NCBI GenBank assembly: GCA_949752795.1
Contig: OX457071.1
Coordinates: 74,427,983-74,491,982 of the forward strand
Length of the DNA stretch: 64,000 bases
Origin: Hyperoodon ampullatus
Taxonomy: Eukaryota > Chordata > Mammalia > Artiodactyla > Ziphiidae
Direction: 5' to 3'
Shown: positions 12,046 through 25,200 of the stretch, in pieces
How positions within the stretch are numbered: position 1 is the stretch's first letter
Layout of the letters: every line of letters starts with the position of its first letter
Notes under the pieces: model-generated
Told to the model about the DNA's origin: nothing
The model's database searches: none
Seen by the model: the letters and a program-made list of their open reading frames with translations, nothing else
Translations under genes and position numbers: made by a program

Positions 12046-13476
12046 TTTTTTAACATCTTTATTAGAGTATAATTGCTTTACAATGGTGTGTTCATTTCTG
12101 CTTTATAACAAAGTGAATCAGTTATACATATGTTCCCATATCTCTTCCCTCTTGCATCTCCCTCCCTCCCACCCTCCCTATCCCACCCCTCTAGGTGGAC
12201 ACAAAGCACCGAGCTGATCTCCCTGTGCTATGTGGCTGCTTCCCACTAGCTAGCTATTTTACGTTTGGTAGTGTGTATATGTCAGTTACCTCTCACTTCG
12301 CCCCAGCTTACCCTTCCCCCTCCCTGTATCCTCAAGTCCATTCTCTAGTAGGTCTGTGTCTTTATTCCCGTCTTGCCCCTAGGTTCTTCTGACCTTTTTT
12401 TTTTTTTTTTTTTAGATTCCATATATTGTGTTAGCATACGGTATTTGTTTTTCTCTTTCTGACTTACTTCACTCTGTATGACAGACTCTAGGTCCATCCA
12501 CCTCACTGCAAATAACTCAGTTTCGTTGCTTTTTATGGCTGAGTAATATTCCATTGTGTATATGTGCCACATCTTTTTTATCCATTCATCTGTCGATGGA
12601 CACTTAGGTTGCTTCCATGTTGCCTATTGTAAATAGAGCTGCAATGAACATTTTGGTACATGACTCTTTTTGAATTATGGTTTTCTCAGGGTATATGCCC
12701 AGTACTGGGATTGCTGTGTCATATGGTAGTTCTATTTTTAGTTTTTTAAGGAACCTCCATACTGTTCTCCATAGTTGCTGTATCAGTTTACATTCCCAGC
12801 AACAGTGCAAGAGGATTTCCTTTCTCCACACCCTCTCCAGCATTTATTGTTTGTAGATTTTTTGATGATGGCCATTCTGACCAGTGTGAGATGATATCTC
12901 ATTGTAGTTTTGATTTGCATTTCTCTAATGATTAATGATGTTGAGCATTCTTTCATATGTTTGTTGGCAATCTGAATATCTTCTTTGGAGAAATGTCTAT
13001 TTAGGTCTCCTGCCCATTTTTGGATTGGGTTGTTTGTTTTTTTGTTATTGAGCTGCATGAGCTGCTTGTAAATTTTGGAGATTAATCCTTTGTCAGTTGC
13101 TTCATTTGCAAATATTTTCTCCCATTCTGAGGGTTGTCATTTCGTCTTGTTTATGGTTTCCTTCGCTGTGCAAAAGCTTTTAAGTTTCATTAGGTCCCAT
13201 TTGTTTATTTTTGTCTTTATTTCCATTTCTCTAGGAGGTGGGTCAAAAAGGATCTTGCTGTGATTTATGTCATAGAGTGTTCTGCCTATGTTTTCCTCTA
13301 AGAGTTTGATAGTTTCTGGCCTTACATTTAGGTCTTTAATCCATTTTGAGCTTATTTTTGTGTATGGTGTTAGGGAGTGATCTAATCTCATTCTTCTACA
13401 TGTACCTGTCCAGTTTTCCCAGCAACACTTATTGAAGAGGCTGTCCTTTCTCCACTGTATATTCCTGCCTCCTTTA
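12046..13476 (-). mobile_element. L1, 5'-truncated, antisense
   Basis: About 1.4 kb of relatively young L1. Minus-strand translations give recognisable ORF2 pieces, including MWHIYTMEYYSAIKSNE and [19 protein letters not shown], broken by frameshifts. Confidence 0.85.
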
Positions 13477-13627
13477 TCAAAGATAACAGAAGCCTAAACT
13501 CTTCACATGTGTTTTCAATCATAGCAGATCATTCTAGAGTAACTACATGACATTTGTACCCAATGTATGTTGATAATATAATCAAAATCTCTTTAAATCT
13601 GCCTGTACAATGTTTTCATATTTTTAA

Positions 13628-13903
13628 AATTAATTTATTAATTTATTTATTTTTGGCTGTGTTGGGTCTTCATTGCTGCGTGCAGGCTTCTCATTGCAGC
13701 GGCTTCTCTTGTTGCAGAGCACAGGCTCTAGGCACGCGGGCTCAGTAGTTGTGACTCGCGGGCTCTAGAGCACAAGCTTAGTAGTTGTGGTGCACGGGCT
13801 TAGTTGCTCCGCGGCATGTGGGATCTTCCCGCACCAGGGCTTGAACCCGAGTCTCCTGCATTGGCAGGCGGATTCTTGACCACTGCGCTGCCAGGGAAGT
13901 CCC
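13628..13903 (-). mobile_element. CHR-type SINE (long form)
   Basis: Flanked by tgttttcatatttttaa at 13611-13627, repeated from 13904. Confidence 0.92.
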
Positions 13904-15010
13904 TGTTTTCATATTTTTAAGCCAAGTAAAAACTGCTGAACTCTACCTAAACCCGTTCCATTTAATACATATAATTTAGAGTTGTCTACCTTTGTGTCTA
14001 TGTGGGTATATGTGTATGTTTATAGTATAATTCCATGTCCTTTTAAGCCTCTTGGTAGAAAATTTGTACTTGTGGAAATATCACACTGTGTTTGTACTAA
14101 ATGATGAATTTTTATATCAAGCCTACAGTAAATACTATTTTCCATTTTAGTGGAATTTTCTAACAATAAATAATCCCATACCATTACTTGAGTTATTCTG
14201 AATTCAAAAACTAGATGGAGGGACTTCCCTGGTGGCAATTACTGGCAATGCCAGAGACAGACTCTGTCTACTTATTTGATAACTAAATTTGAATGAGTTG
14301 TCATACTACTTCTAGAGGTTATACGTTATTTCTGCTACTGCTCCTGCATGACTAACTGCTATCAGAATTACCCTCCTACCAGAAAAAAACTAGAATACCA
14401 GAAAAATACCAGTTTTCAAGCATTAGACACCAGGCTGCTCATTGCTGTGATCTCTGAGAGCAGGCCTGTTTCTAGGCCACAGTGAAGAAAGATGGGCCCA
14501 GAAGAAAGCCCACCTGTCTTACTGAATTGAAGATACAGACTGAATTCAGTGGGCCAAGAGGGCTAGAATTTGCCAGATAGAGTATCAGAGACAGACAAAT
14601 TGTACTGAGACATGGAGAGAGAGAAAAAGAGGTGCAGGCACAGAGAAATACAGAGACAGAGTGTTTCTGGAAATCTGTGGAGAGCCCCCTTGAGCCTTTG
14701 GCTGATGATTTATCTGTATGTGCATGAGGAAGGTCTGCCCAAAGCTAAGGAAAAAACCACCAGAAAGCAGTAAGCTAGACTCCTGGAGCTCATTCAGGGC
14801 TGGGAACAGTTTGTATTCCTATCAGCCAGTTTGGGAAGACTTACTACGCAGGATATTGGGGAAATTCCTTACATAAGTCACACTTTTAAAAATAAGGATG
14901 AATTAGTCCCATAATAAACACTATTCTGGACCCATCATAACGAAACTTAAAAGCACACCTCAAAAGTATTAAGCTGATTTGCAAGTCACTTACCTGCATG
15001 TTAGAACACA
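13904..15010. other. Unique sequence with a SINE head fragment
   Basis: A short piece of SINE 5' end (gggacttccctggtggc) lies at about 14220-14236 with no body. Nothing else was recognised. Confidence 0.55.
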
Positions 15011-15394
15011 AACAATTTTTTTTTAGTTTTTAATTTTTAAAAATTGAATAAAGTTTCTTTAAATTCTATAGTGCTTTACAATTTTCAAAAGTTTCACACA
15101 CATGATTTCACATAATCCAATAATAACCCCTTTTTTCCCTCTTCCCATATTGCCCCTACCCACTTCCCTCTCCCCACTGGTAAGTACTAGTTTGTTCTCT
15201 ATATCTGTGAGTCTGCTGTTTTTTTCTTCTATTCACTAGTTTGTTGTATTTTTCAGATTTCACATATAAGGGATATCATACAGTATCTGTCTTTTTCTGT
15301 CTGACTTATTTCACTTAGCATAATGCCCTCCAAGTCCATCCATGTTGCTGCAAATGGCAAAGTTTCATTATTTTTTATGGCTGAGTAGTATTCC

Positions 15395-15397
<3 letters not shown>

Positions 15398-15431
<34 letters not shown>
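15398..15431. repeat. (TG)n microsatellite
   Basis: Seventeen TG units inside the antisense L1. Confidence 0.95.
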
Positions 15432-15434
<3 letters not shown>

Positions 15435-15454
15435 CAAATATATGTATGTGTATA

Positions 15455-15570
15455 TTGGGTTGGCCAAAAAGTTCATTCGGTTTTAAGTAAAAAGATACAT
15501 TTTTCATTTTCACCAAGAACCTTATTGAATAACGTATTTATTAACCAAATGAACTTTTTGGCCAACCCAA
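15455..15570. mobile_element. Mariner-type MITE with terminal inverted repeats
   Basis: Begins ttgggttggccaaaaagtt and ends with its inverted counterpart aactttttggccaacccaa, flanked by TA. It is 116 bp with no transposase. It matches the mariner-derived short elements common in cetartiodactyl genomes. Confidence 0.9.
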
Positions 15571-15959
15571 TATATATATATACCACATCTCCTTTATTCA
15601 TTCATCTGTTGATGGACACTTAGGTTGCTTCCATGCCTTGGCAATTGTTAGTAATAATGCTATGAACATTAGGGTACATGTATTTTTTCAAATTACTGTT
15701 TTTGGTTTTTTTCAGATATATACCCAGGTGTGGAATTACTGGGTCATATGGTAGTTCTATTTTTAGTTTTCTGAGAAACCTCCATACTGTTTTCCACAGT
15801 GGCTGCACCAGTTTACATTCCTACCAACACTGTACGAGCATTCCCTTTTCTCTGCATCCTCGCCAATGTTTGTTATTTGTGTTCTTTTTAATGATAGCCA
15901 TTCTGACAGGTGTGAGATGATATCTTTTTTTTTTATCATCATACAGAGATAACCTCTTT

Positions 15960-16230
15960 TTAAAAATAATTTATTTATTTTATTTATTTATTTTGGCTGT
16001 GTTGGGTCTTCATTGCAGTGCCCAGGCTTCTCATTGCAGTAGCTTCTCTTGTTGTGGGGCATGGGCTCTAGGCACATGGGCTTCAGTAGTTGTAGCATGC
16101 GGAGTCGGTAGTTGTGGCACACGGGCTTAGTTGCTCCATGGCATGTGGGATCCTCCCAGACCAGGGATCAAACCCGTGTCCCCTGAATTGGCAGGCAGAT
16201 TCTTAACCACTGCACCACCAGGGAAGTCCC
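15960..16230 (-). mobile_element. CHR-type SINE (long form)
   Basis: Ends ccaccagggaagtccc. Probable target duplication is gtga[g/a]tgatatctt before it (about 15911) and gtgaggtgacatctt after it. Confidence 0.9.
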
Positions 16231-17239
16231 GTGAGGTGACATCTTATTGTGGTTTTGATTTGCATTTCCCTGATGATTAGTGATGTTGAGTATCTTTTCA
16301 TGTTCCTGTTGGCCATCTGCATTTCATCTTTGGAAAAATGTCTGTTCGGTTCTTCTGCCCATTTTGAAATCAGATTGTTTGTTTTTTTGATGTTGGGTCA
16401 TATGAGCTGTTTATATATATTGGCTATTAACCCCATATCAGTCTTATCATTTGCAAATATCTTGTCCCATTTGGTAGGTTGTCATTTCATTTTGTTGATG
16501 GTTTCTTTTGTTGCCCAAAGCTTTTAAGTTTGATTATGTCTCATTTGTTTTTGCTTTTGTTTCCTTTGCCTTAGGAGGCAGATCCAAAAAAATATTGCTG
16601 CAATTTATGTCACAGTGTGTTCCGCCCGTGTTTTCTGTTAGGTGTTTAATATCAGTAGTATCCCATCTTATATTTAGGTCTTTAATCCATTTTGAGTTTA
16701 TTTTTGTTTATGGTGTTAGAGAATGTTCTAATCTCATTGTTTTACATGTAGCTGTCCAGTTTTCCCAGCATCAGTTACTGAAGAGACTGTCTTTTCTCCA
16801 CTGTATATTCTTGCCTCCTTTGTCATAGATTAATTGACCATAAGTGTATGGGTTTATTTCTGGGCTCTCTATTCTGTTCCATTGATCTATGTATCTATTT
16901 TTGTGCCAGTACCATACTGTTTTGATTACTGTAACTTTGTAGTATAGTCTGAAGCCAGGGACCGTGATTCCTCCAGCTCTGATCTTTCTCAAGATTGTTT
17001 TGGGAATTCGGGGTCTTTTGTGTTTCCATACACCTCTTAAAATTATTTGTTCTAGTTCTGTGAAAAATACCATTGGTATTTTGACAGAGATTGCATTGAA
17101 TCTGTAGATAGGCAAACAATTTTTAAAGAACAAAATTAAGCATTCGGTAACACAAAATTCACCATGTTTTGCATCCACTAAAGGATATAAGGCATACGAA
17201 GAAATAGGTAAATAAGATCCATAGAAGGTCAAAAATAAA

Positions 17240-19370
17240 TCAGTAAGAGCAGGTCCAGAAATTATAAGATGATGGAATTAGTAGATAAGGACCTTATGAG
17301 CATGTTCAAGGATATAAAGGAAAACATGAATATAATGAGGAGAAAAATAGAGATATAGAAAAGAAACAAATAGAACTTTATGCTTAAAAATTCAATATCC
17401 AAAATGAACATTTTTCTGGATGGGATTAAGAGTAGATTAGAAAGTTCAGGAAAAAAATTACTGAATATGAAGACATAGCAATAGAGAAGCCCAGAGAGAA
17501 AAATCGGAAAAATTTAACAGAGCCTCACTTTGCTCCGGTACAATATTAAGCATTCTAATTTTCATAAACTTAGAGTTTCCACAGAAAGAAGGTGAAAAAA
17601 TAATATTTGAAGAAATAATGGTTGAAAGTGTCAAATTTGATGAAAACTGTAAACTCACAAATCTAAGAATCTCAACAATCTCTTCTCAAGAAGAGTAACC
17701 TAAAAAATGACACAGAAATGTTCTTCATAACCAAATTGCTGAATATCAGTGATCAAGAGAATAATCTTTAAATCAGCCAGATAAAAAACAAGAATTACAT
17801 ACAGGAGATAAATCTAAGAATAAAAGCAGATTTCTCATTGGAAACCATGCAGCATAGAGGACAATGGAGTATCTTTAAAGATCTGAAAGAAAAGAAATCC
17901 ATTAACCCAAAATTCTATACCCAGCAAAAATGTCTTTTGAAAATTAAGATGAAATAAAAACTAATTCAAACCAAGAGAACAGAAAATTCATCACCAGAAG
18001 ACCTGTAATACCTGTAATGTTAGAGGAAGCTCTTCAGGCAAAAGAAGAAGTATACCAGAAAGAGATCTGGGTCTGTCCAAAGCAATGTAAAGCAACAGAA
18101 GTGTTAATTATGTGGGCATTCATAAGAGACCCTCCCACCCCATTTTCAATTATGTTAACAGACATTTGGCTATTTAAAGCAAAATGTATTGTAGGGCTTG
18201 TAACTACAGCACAATATAGATTGATAACTCTAGGTATCTATCTATAGTTACAGGTAGGTAACTATAGCACAATGAATGGGAGGGAGGAACTGGAGTATAT
18301 TATTATTTGAACTTTATGATACATTGCATATGTTTACAGTAAATTTTTAAAGAACAACTAAGAAAAACAAAAACAGAAAAGGTATAACTAGTAAGCCAAT
18401 AGTGGAGATAAAAGAAAATCTTAAAAAATATTCAGTTAATCCAAAAGAAGTCAAGAAATGAGGTAAAGAGGAAGAATAAATGCAACAAATAGAAAAAAAT
18501 AGGAAGATGGTAGATTTAAATCCAGACATATTTATAATTACATTGACTACAAGTGTTCTAAATACTCCAGTTAAAAGGCAGAGACTGTCAGATTAAAAAA
18601 TCAAGACACAACTATATGATTTCCACAATAAAACCTACTTTAAAGACACCAATAGGTCAAAAGGAAAAAGATGAAAAAGGTTTACCATGTAGATTCTAAT
18701 CAAAAGAAAACTGGAGTGGCTATATTAATTATACAAATAACAGCCTTTAGAAAAAGAAATATGGCTAATAGTGAAGATGGACATTTCTTAATTTTAAAGG
18801 GGTTAATTTATCAATAACACATTAGATTCCTAAATATGTAAAGTGTCTAATAACATAGCTTATTAGAACTTATTAGAAATGGAGCAGAATTTGATACAAT
18901 TAAATGACAAATTAAGTAAATTGACAATGACAGTCAAAGTTTTAAATACTCCTTTCTGTAGTTGATAGAAACTATAGATGAAAATTCAGAAAGGGTATAG
19001 AAGATTTGAACACTTTTATAACAAACTGGCCCTAACTGACATTTATAGAAAACTACCCAACAACAGCAGAATACGCCTTCTTCTCAAATGAATATGGGAC
19101 ATTCACCAAAATAGACCACATACTGGGCAATAAAACAAGTCTTAATAAATTCAGAAGGATGAAAATCATATGGAATATGTTCTCTGATCCCAGGAATTTA
19201 AACTAGAAACCAATAACAGCAATAGATTAGAGAAAACCGCACATATTTTAAAATTAAGGAACATGATTCTAAATACGCTGTTGAATCAAAGGATTGGATC
19301 AATTAGAAAAATTAAGTCATGATTTGGTAGATCTGTTCCAATCTATGTGTCTCAATAATGACTTCTTTGT
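17240..19370 (+). mobile_element. L1M, sense strand, ORF1 to early ORF2 remnant
   Basis: Plus-strand A-rich old L1. The endonuclease-region sequence near 19020-19140 is recognisable. No long open frame remains. Confidence 0.75.
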
Positions 19371-19380
19371 AAGTAACTTT

Positions 19381-19586
19381 TTTTTTTTTTTTTGGCGGTA
19401 CGCGGGCCTCTCACTGTTGTGGCCTCTCCCGTGGTGGAGCACAGGCTCCGGACGCGCAGGCTTAGCGACCATGGCTCACGGGCCCAGCCGCTCTGCGGCA
19501 TGTGGGATCTTCCCAGACCGGGGCACGAACACGTGTCCCCTGCACTGGCAGGTGGACTCTCAACCACTGCGCCACCAGGGAAGCCC
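19381..19586 (-). mobile_element. CHR-type SINE (short form)
   Basis: Target duplication tgtaagtaactttt at about 19368-19381 and 19587-19600. Confidence 0.95.
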
Positions 19587-19600
19587 TGTAAGTAACTTTT

Positions 19601-19770
19601 GTGTTTAAATAGTTTATGACTTACCAGAAGTTTGCAAAATTAGTTTTGTGTACCCTTCACCCAGCTTTCCCCACAGTGATACCTTAATAATTGCAGTACA
19701 TTATCAAAGCCAGGAAAATGACATTGCTAACTCAGATACAGACTGAAAGCTCTTTTTAGTAGAGTCTTGT
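19601..19770 (-). mobile_element. L1M 3' fragment, antisense
   Basis: Short old L1 piece, similar to the start of the 10375 element, directly ahead of exon C. Confidence 0.55.
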
Positions 19771-19781
19771 TTCCTATGTAG

Positions 19782-19904
19782 ATTTTCACTTCACTGCCAC
19801 CTATTACTCTGGGAATCTTTGAACAGTGTTGCAGTCAGGAGAGCCTGCTTAGGTATCCACAACTCTACACAATTTCTCAGACAGGCGATATTTTCAATAT
19901 AAAG
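19782..19904 (+). pseudogene. ATP8A2-like exon C (luminal loop)
   Basis: 123 bp, 41 codons, open throughout. Acceptor cctatgtag, donor AAG|gtaagc. It begins [17 protein letters not shown] and continues [16 protein letters not shown], matching ATP8A2 IFTALPPFTLGIFERSC and the following TQESMLRFPQLYKITQ. An L1 fragment and a SINE lie immediately upstream. Confidence 0.9.
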
Positions 19905-21094
19905 GTAAGCAGAAGATTATTGCAGGTCTTTCATCTCAACTTCCCTCCAAAAGGTACTTTTGTCTCTTCCCTTTCTGCTGCTTTAGGAAAAATAATAAAA
20001 AAACACAAGGAATGCAGCCCTATGCCATGTTTTTATGTACTCTACCCAACGTTCCATGAATCCTGAGGTTTTCCAATTTGGTAGTAGCTTTGTTTTTGAA
20101 CCAGTTTCTTACATTCTTTCCTAAAATCTGCTTCACTCCAGGAAATTTGAGTCACAGGCCAAATATGTTTTTTCCACATTCTTTTCTTCTCTAGTCCTTT
20201 ATCTGTTAGTCTTCATGGCAAGCATGAATAAAAAAAAAAAAGCTGGTATATTTAGAATTGAATGAACAAAGACTTGTTATTGTTCTATCATTTCCTAACT
20301 GATGTGCACCCTTGTTTGATTGATCCCATAGATTTTATATTGAGATTTCCTTTAAGAAAGTTGTTCAGGCATACCTTGTTTTATTGCACTTTTAGATAGT
20401 ATGTTTCTTACAAATTGAAGGTTTGTGTCAAGCCTGCATTGTCAGATGATGGTTAGCATTTTAATTAATGTGTGTACATTTTTTTTTTTAGACATAATGC
20501 TATTGTACACTTAATAGACTACAGTATAGTGTAAACTTAACTTTTATATGTACTGGGAAACGAAAAAATTCATGTGACTCACTTTATTGCAATATTTGCT
20601 TTATTGTGGTGGTCTGGAACCAAACCTGCAGTATCTCTGAGGTACGCCTGTATATGGGGTATTAAAAATTATTTCAACCAGAACCAGGGTGTAAATGTAA
20701 AGGTACAGAGTGTATCATGTAAAATATGGTATTAAATTATATTTAAAGTACTATAATTTAAAGACTGAAAGTATTTTTATTATTTCTTTAAAAAAATTCC
20801 TTCTGGTTCTCTTCTGCTGGATAATTTAAGTTTTTATATGTTTTTATAATAAATATACTATCTTTGAGATCTACACATTTATATTTAATAGATTTGTTTT
20901 TCAAATAATATCATACTGTAATTTCACAGTCACTTCTTTTAAGAGGAGAATAAAGAAATAGAAATTTTCAGTCTCCAGGAAGACATTTTAGCTTTGCAAC
21001 TGTGTTTCACCCAACAAATATACTTTATAATGTCACATATTTTTAGATTTAGACCAGGGTACTATCTTGACTTTCTTGCTTTGTCTTCTTTTAG
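19905..21094. other. Intron between exons C and D
   Basis: Apart from the Tigger element, mostly AT-rich unique sequence. Confidence 0.6.
20366..20650 (+). mobile_element. Tigger1-type MITE
   Basis: Starts caggcataccttg and ends aggtacgcctg, with the internal block taatagactacagtatagtg of Tigger1. It is internally deleted and has no transposase. Confidence 0.9.
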
Positions 21095-21173
21095 GTGCTT
21101 TGGATTCAATGTATAAATGCTTTGGTCCATTCCTTCATTCTCTTCTGGTTGCCCACAAAAATGCTGGAACATG
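21095..21173 (+). pseudogene. ATP8A2-like exon D (membrane segment)
   Basis: 79 bp, 26 codons plus one base. Acceptor cttcttttag, donor CATG|gtaata. It reads [20 protein letters not shown] then TKMLEH, matching ATP8A2 [20 protein letters not shown] and MKALEH. The frame is intact and phase agrees with the neighbouring exon. Confidence 0.9.
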
Positions 21174-21208
21174 GTAATAGCTTAATTGTTTCAAATATTC
21201 AGCAAAGA

Positions 21209-21421
21209 GGGCTTCCCTGGTGGCGCAGTGGTTGAGAGTCCGCCTGCCGATGCAGGGGACATGGGTTCGTGCCCCGGTCTGGGAAGATCCCACATGCCGC
21301 GGAGCGGCTGGGCCCGTGAGCCATGGCCGCTGAGCCTGCGCGTCCGGAGCCTGTGCTCCGCAACGGGAGAGGCCACAACAGTGAGAGGCCCACGTACTGC
21401 AAAAAAAAAAAAAAAACAAAA
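21209..21421 (+). mobile_element. CHR-type SINE (short form)
   Basis: A 17-bp perfect target duplication, caaatattcagcaaaga, lies at 21192-21208 and 21422-21438. It sits 35 bp after exon D. Confidence 0.97.
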
Positions 21422-21710
21422 CAAATATTCAGCAAAGAACATGTTATTCGCAATGTGGGGAGTGTGTGTCAGTGTTTCTGTGTGTGTCTCTACAGAAAGA
21501 ACTGAAGAACGAAAATAGGATTAAAAATATATTTAGATATGTATTCACCTAAATCTAATAGTATAATCTAAATAACAGAGTGTAGTTTGAACATTTAACA
21601 GATGGCCTTTAGAGACCATTCTCTTTGCCTCTGACATGTATAAATTGTGAATTAGTGCTTTTATTGTTAATTTTTAATAAATATTTGAGATACTATGTGC
21701 TTTGTGATAG

Positions 21711-21800
21711 AAAGCACAACAGTTCTAATGGGTCATAGATTCTCTCTGTTAGTTTGAAATTTATGTCTACTTTATGTATTGTTTTCATTTCTCAAACTGC
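21711..21800 (+). pseudogene. Candidate degenerate ATP8A2-like exon E
   Basis: Begins after gtgatag with TVL-M-GH-, then L-V-stop-N, which lines up loosely with the family segment TVLTSGHATDYLFVGNIVY. It would contain a Gly-to-stop change (TGA) and small indels. A SINE begins just downstream at about 21835. Spacing and order fit the gene, but the similarity is weak. Confidence 0.4.
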
Positions 21801-21834
21801 ATGCTTCAACTTAAACTGTAATACAAGTCCAACA

Positions 21835-22180
21835 ACAGTGGTTAAGAGTCTGCCTGCCAATGCAGGGGACATGGGTTTGATCCCTGGTCCGGGAAGATCC
21901 CACATGCCGCGGAGCAACTAAGCCTGTGTGCCACAACTACTGAGCCCGCATGCTCTAGAGCTCTCATACTGCAACTACTGAGCCCACATGCTGCAACTAC
22001 TGAAGCCTGTGCACCCTAGAGTCCCTGCTCCACAACAAGAGAAGCCACCGCAATGAGAAGCCCGCACACTGCAACGAAGAGTAGCCCCTGCTTGCCACAA
22101 CTAGAGAAAGCCTGCACGCAGTTACGAAGACCCAGCACAACCAAAAATAAATAAATAAATAATAATAATTTTAAAAAAAG
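21835..22180 (+). mobile_element. CHR-type SINE (long form), 5' end missing
   Basis: Begins at cagtggttaagagtctgcc without the first bases of the head and ends in ATAAATAA repeats. Confidence 0.88.
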
Positions 22181-22249
22181 AGAGTCCCACTAAAATCAAG
22201 GCAGCTGTGTGCTTGCTCAAGGCTGCACTTTCCAAGGAGCAACACTGAG

Positions 22250-25200
22250 GTTTCACACTATGGGGGAAATAGATTTCACTAAAAAAGCCTAGCCAAATCA
22301 TGAAACAAATAAACGTGCTTCAACAATAAGTACAAGCCTTAAAGGAGGAGGAGAGGAAACAGTATTCAGAGCAGCTATAATATATTATATAAAATGTCTA
22401 GTTTTTAACTACAGAAAAAAAAGAAAAATGAAACATGCAAAGAAACAGAACTGTGTGACCCACACACAGGAGAAAAAAGCAGGCAACAGAAACTGCCTGT
22501 GAGAGGGCCCAGATGTCAGATTTAACAAAGAGTTTGAAGTAGCTGTTAAAAATATGTCCAAAGAACTAAAAGAAACCATGCTTGAAGGTATGAAGGCAAT
22601 TGCACATCAAATAGAGATTATCAATAAAGAGATAGGAATTATAATAAAGAACCAAATGAAAATCCTGGAGTTAAAAAGTACCAAAGTGAAAAATGTGTTA
22701 GAGAGGCTCAACAGTAGATTTGAACTGGAAGAAAAAAGGGTAGCAAACTTGAAGTTAGATCAATAGAGAATACATAATTTGAAGACCAGAGAAAAAAATA
22801 GAGTGAAGAAAATTTAACAGAGCCTCAGAGAATGTGAGAAGCCTTTAAACACACCAACATAAGCACAATGAGAGTACCAGAACTAGAGGAGAAAAACAGT
22901 GAAGTAGAAAAAAAATCAAGGAAATAATAGCTGAAAAGTGTCAAATTAGCTGAAAAACATTAATCCACACATCCAAGAAACCCAATTAACTCCAAGTGAG
23001 ATAAATACTAAGAGATTCACACCCAGACACACTGAAGCAAAAATGTTGAAAGCCAAAAATGATGGAAAAATATTGAAAGCAGGAAAGAAAAATGACTCAT
23101 CCATACAAAGGAACTCCAATGAGAATAACAGATGATTTCTTTTTGGAAAAGATGGAGGCCAGAATATAGTGGGGTGACACAAATGCCGAAAGAAAAAAAA
23201 GAAAACACCTATCAGCCAAGAATCTTAGCTCAGCAAAATAATCTTTCAAAAATGAAGGCAAAATAAAGATATTACCAGATAAACAGAAAAATGAGAGAAT
23301 TTGATGCTAGAATACACACCTTTATAAGAGATACTAAAGGAAGTTCTTCAGGTTAAAAGCAAGTAAACCCAGACAAAAATTTGAGTCCACCAAAACCACA
23401 AAGAGCACTGGTAGAGGAAATGATGTATTTATACGTGACAGTGTAAATGCATACTTCGTCTTCTGTCTTTTCATAACTGATTTTAAAAGCAACTTAATAA
23501 AACAATATAGATGCAAAATCTTCAACAAAATATCAACATGCCAAATTTAGCAATACATAAAAGGATTATAAACAATAACCAAGTGGGATTTATCCCAAGA
23601 ATGCAAGGTTGGCTTAACATCCTAAAATAGACTGATGTAATACATCATAGCAATAGAGTAAAGGACAGAAATGACATGACCATCTCAGTAGATTCAGTAA
23701 AAGAATTTGACAAAAGCCAATACTCCTTTGTGATAAAAATTCTCAACAAACTAGGAATAAAATGGAGCTTCCTCAACCTGATCAAGGACATCTACAAAAA
23801 ACCCATAGTTAACATTATGCTTAGTGGTGAAAGACTGAATGCTCTCCCCCTAAAATCAAGAACAAGACAAAGATATTATTTCTAACATTTCTATTCATCA
23901 TTGTGCTGGAAATTCTAGCTAGTACAACTGGGCAAGAAAATACAATAATTGTCATACAGGTTAGAAAGGAAGAAGTAAAATGATCTCTCTTTGCATATGA
24001 CATTTTATAAATATATATATATATATATATATTAGAGAATCTACTAAAAACCATTAGAACTAATAAATAAATTAAGTAAAGTGTCAGGATACAAGATCAG
24101 TGTACACAAAAATCTATTTTATTTCTATAAAATAAAAATAAGAAAACTGAAGGTGAGATTAAGAAAACAACTCAACTTACAATTGCATCAAAATGAATAA
24201 AATACGTATGACTAAATTTAACAAAAGAAGTGTAAAATTCATACTTTGAAAATTACAATTCATTGTTGAAAGAAATTAAAGAAGGATTAAGTGAATGTAA
24301 AGACATCCCATGTTTATGAATTAGAAGACAATATTGTTAAACTGGCAATACTCCTCAAATCAGTTTAAAGGTCCAATGCAATTCTTCTCTAAGTCCCAGC
24401 TGACTTCTTTGCAGAGATGTACAAGCTGATTCTAAAATTGATATGGAAATGCAAGGGACCCAGAATAGCCAAAACCTTGTCAAAGAAGAACAAGTTGGAA
24501 GACTCACACTTCTTGATTTCAAAACTTACTGCATAGCTACAGTAACTAAGACAGTGGTACTGGCATAAAGATAGAAATACATAGCTAAATGAATAAAATT
24601 GAGAAAGAAGCCTTCAAATTTATGATCAATTGATATTTACAAGGGTGCCAATGCCATTAACTGGGAGGCAGGGAAGAACAGTCTTTTCAACAAATGCTTC
24701 TGAGACAACTGGATATCCATTTGCAAAAGAGTGAATTTGGGCTCCTACCTCGCATCAAACTCACAGATGAAGTCAAAATGGATCACAGAACTAAATGTAA
24801 GAGCAAATAAACCCTTAGAAGAAAGTACTGCATTAAAATTTTATGACCTGGGTTAGGCAAAGACTTCTTGGATACAACACCAAAAATAGAAGCAACACAA
24901 TAATAAATAACTAAATTTTACTTCATCAAAATAAAAAACTTTTGTGCATCAAAAGATACCATCAAGAAAGTGAAAATATTGAATACAACCCACAGAATGG
25001 AGCAAAACATTTGCAAGTTATGTATAACAAAGGATTTGTATCCAGAGTATATAGAGAACATTTATACCTCAACAAAAAAAGACTATGACCCAATTTTTTA
25101 AAATGTGCAAAGGATTTTAATAGACATTTCTCCAAAAAGATATACAAATAACTAATAAACATATGCTCAACATCATTAATATTTAAACAAAAGCAAATTA

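Larger units (their letters stand above)
15010..17105 (-). mobile_element. L1, antisense, with nested insertions
   Basis: Minus-strand L1. The 153-codon frame at 16771-17232 contains typical ORF2 sequence ([17 protein letters not shown]). Interrupted by a mariner-type element and a SINE. Confidence 0.85.

Noticed and set aside
16771..17232. 153-codon minus-strand frame as a possible gene
   Set aside because: Recognised as an L1 ORF2 fragment inside a longer decayed L1.
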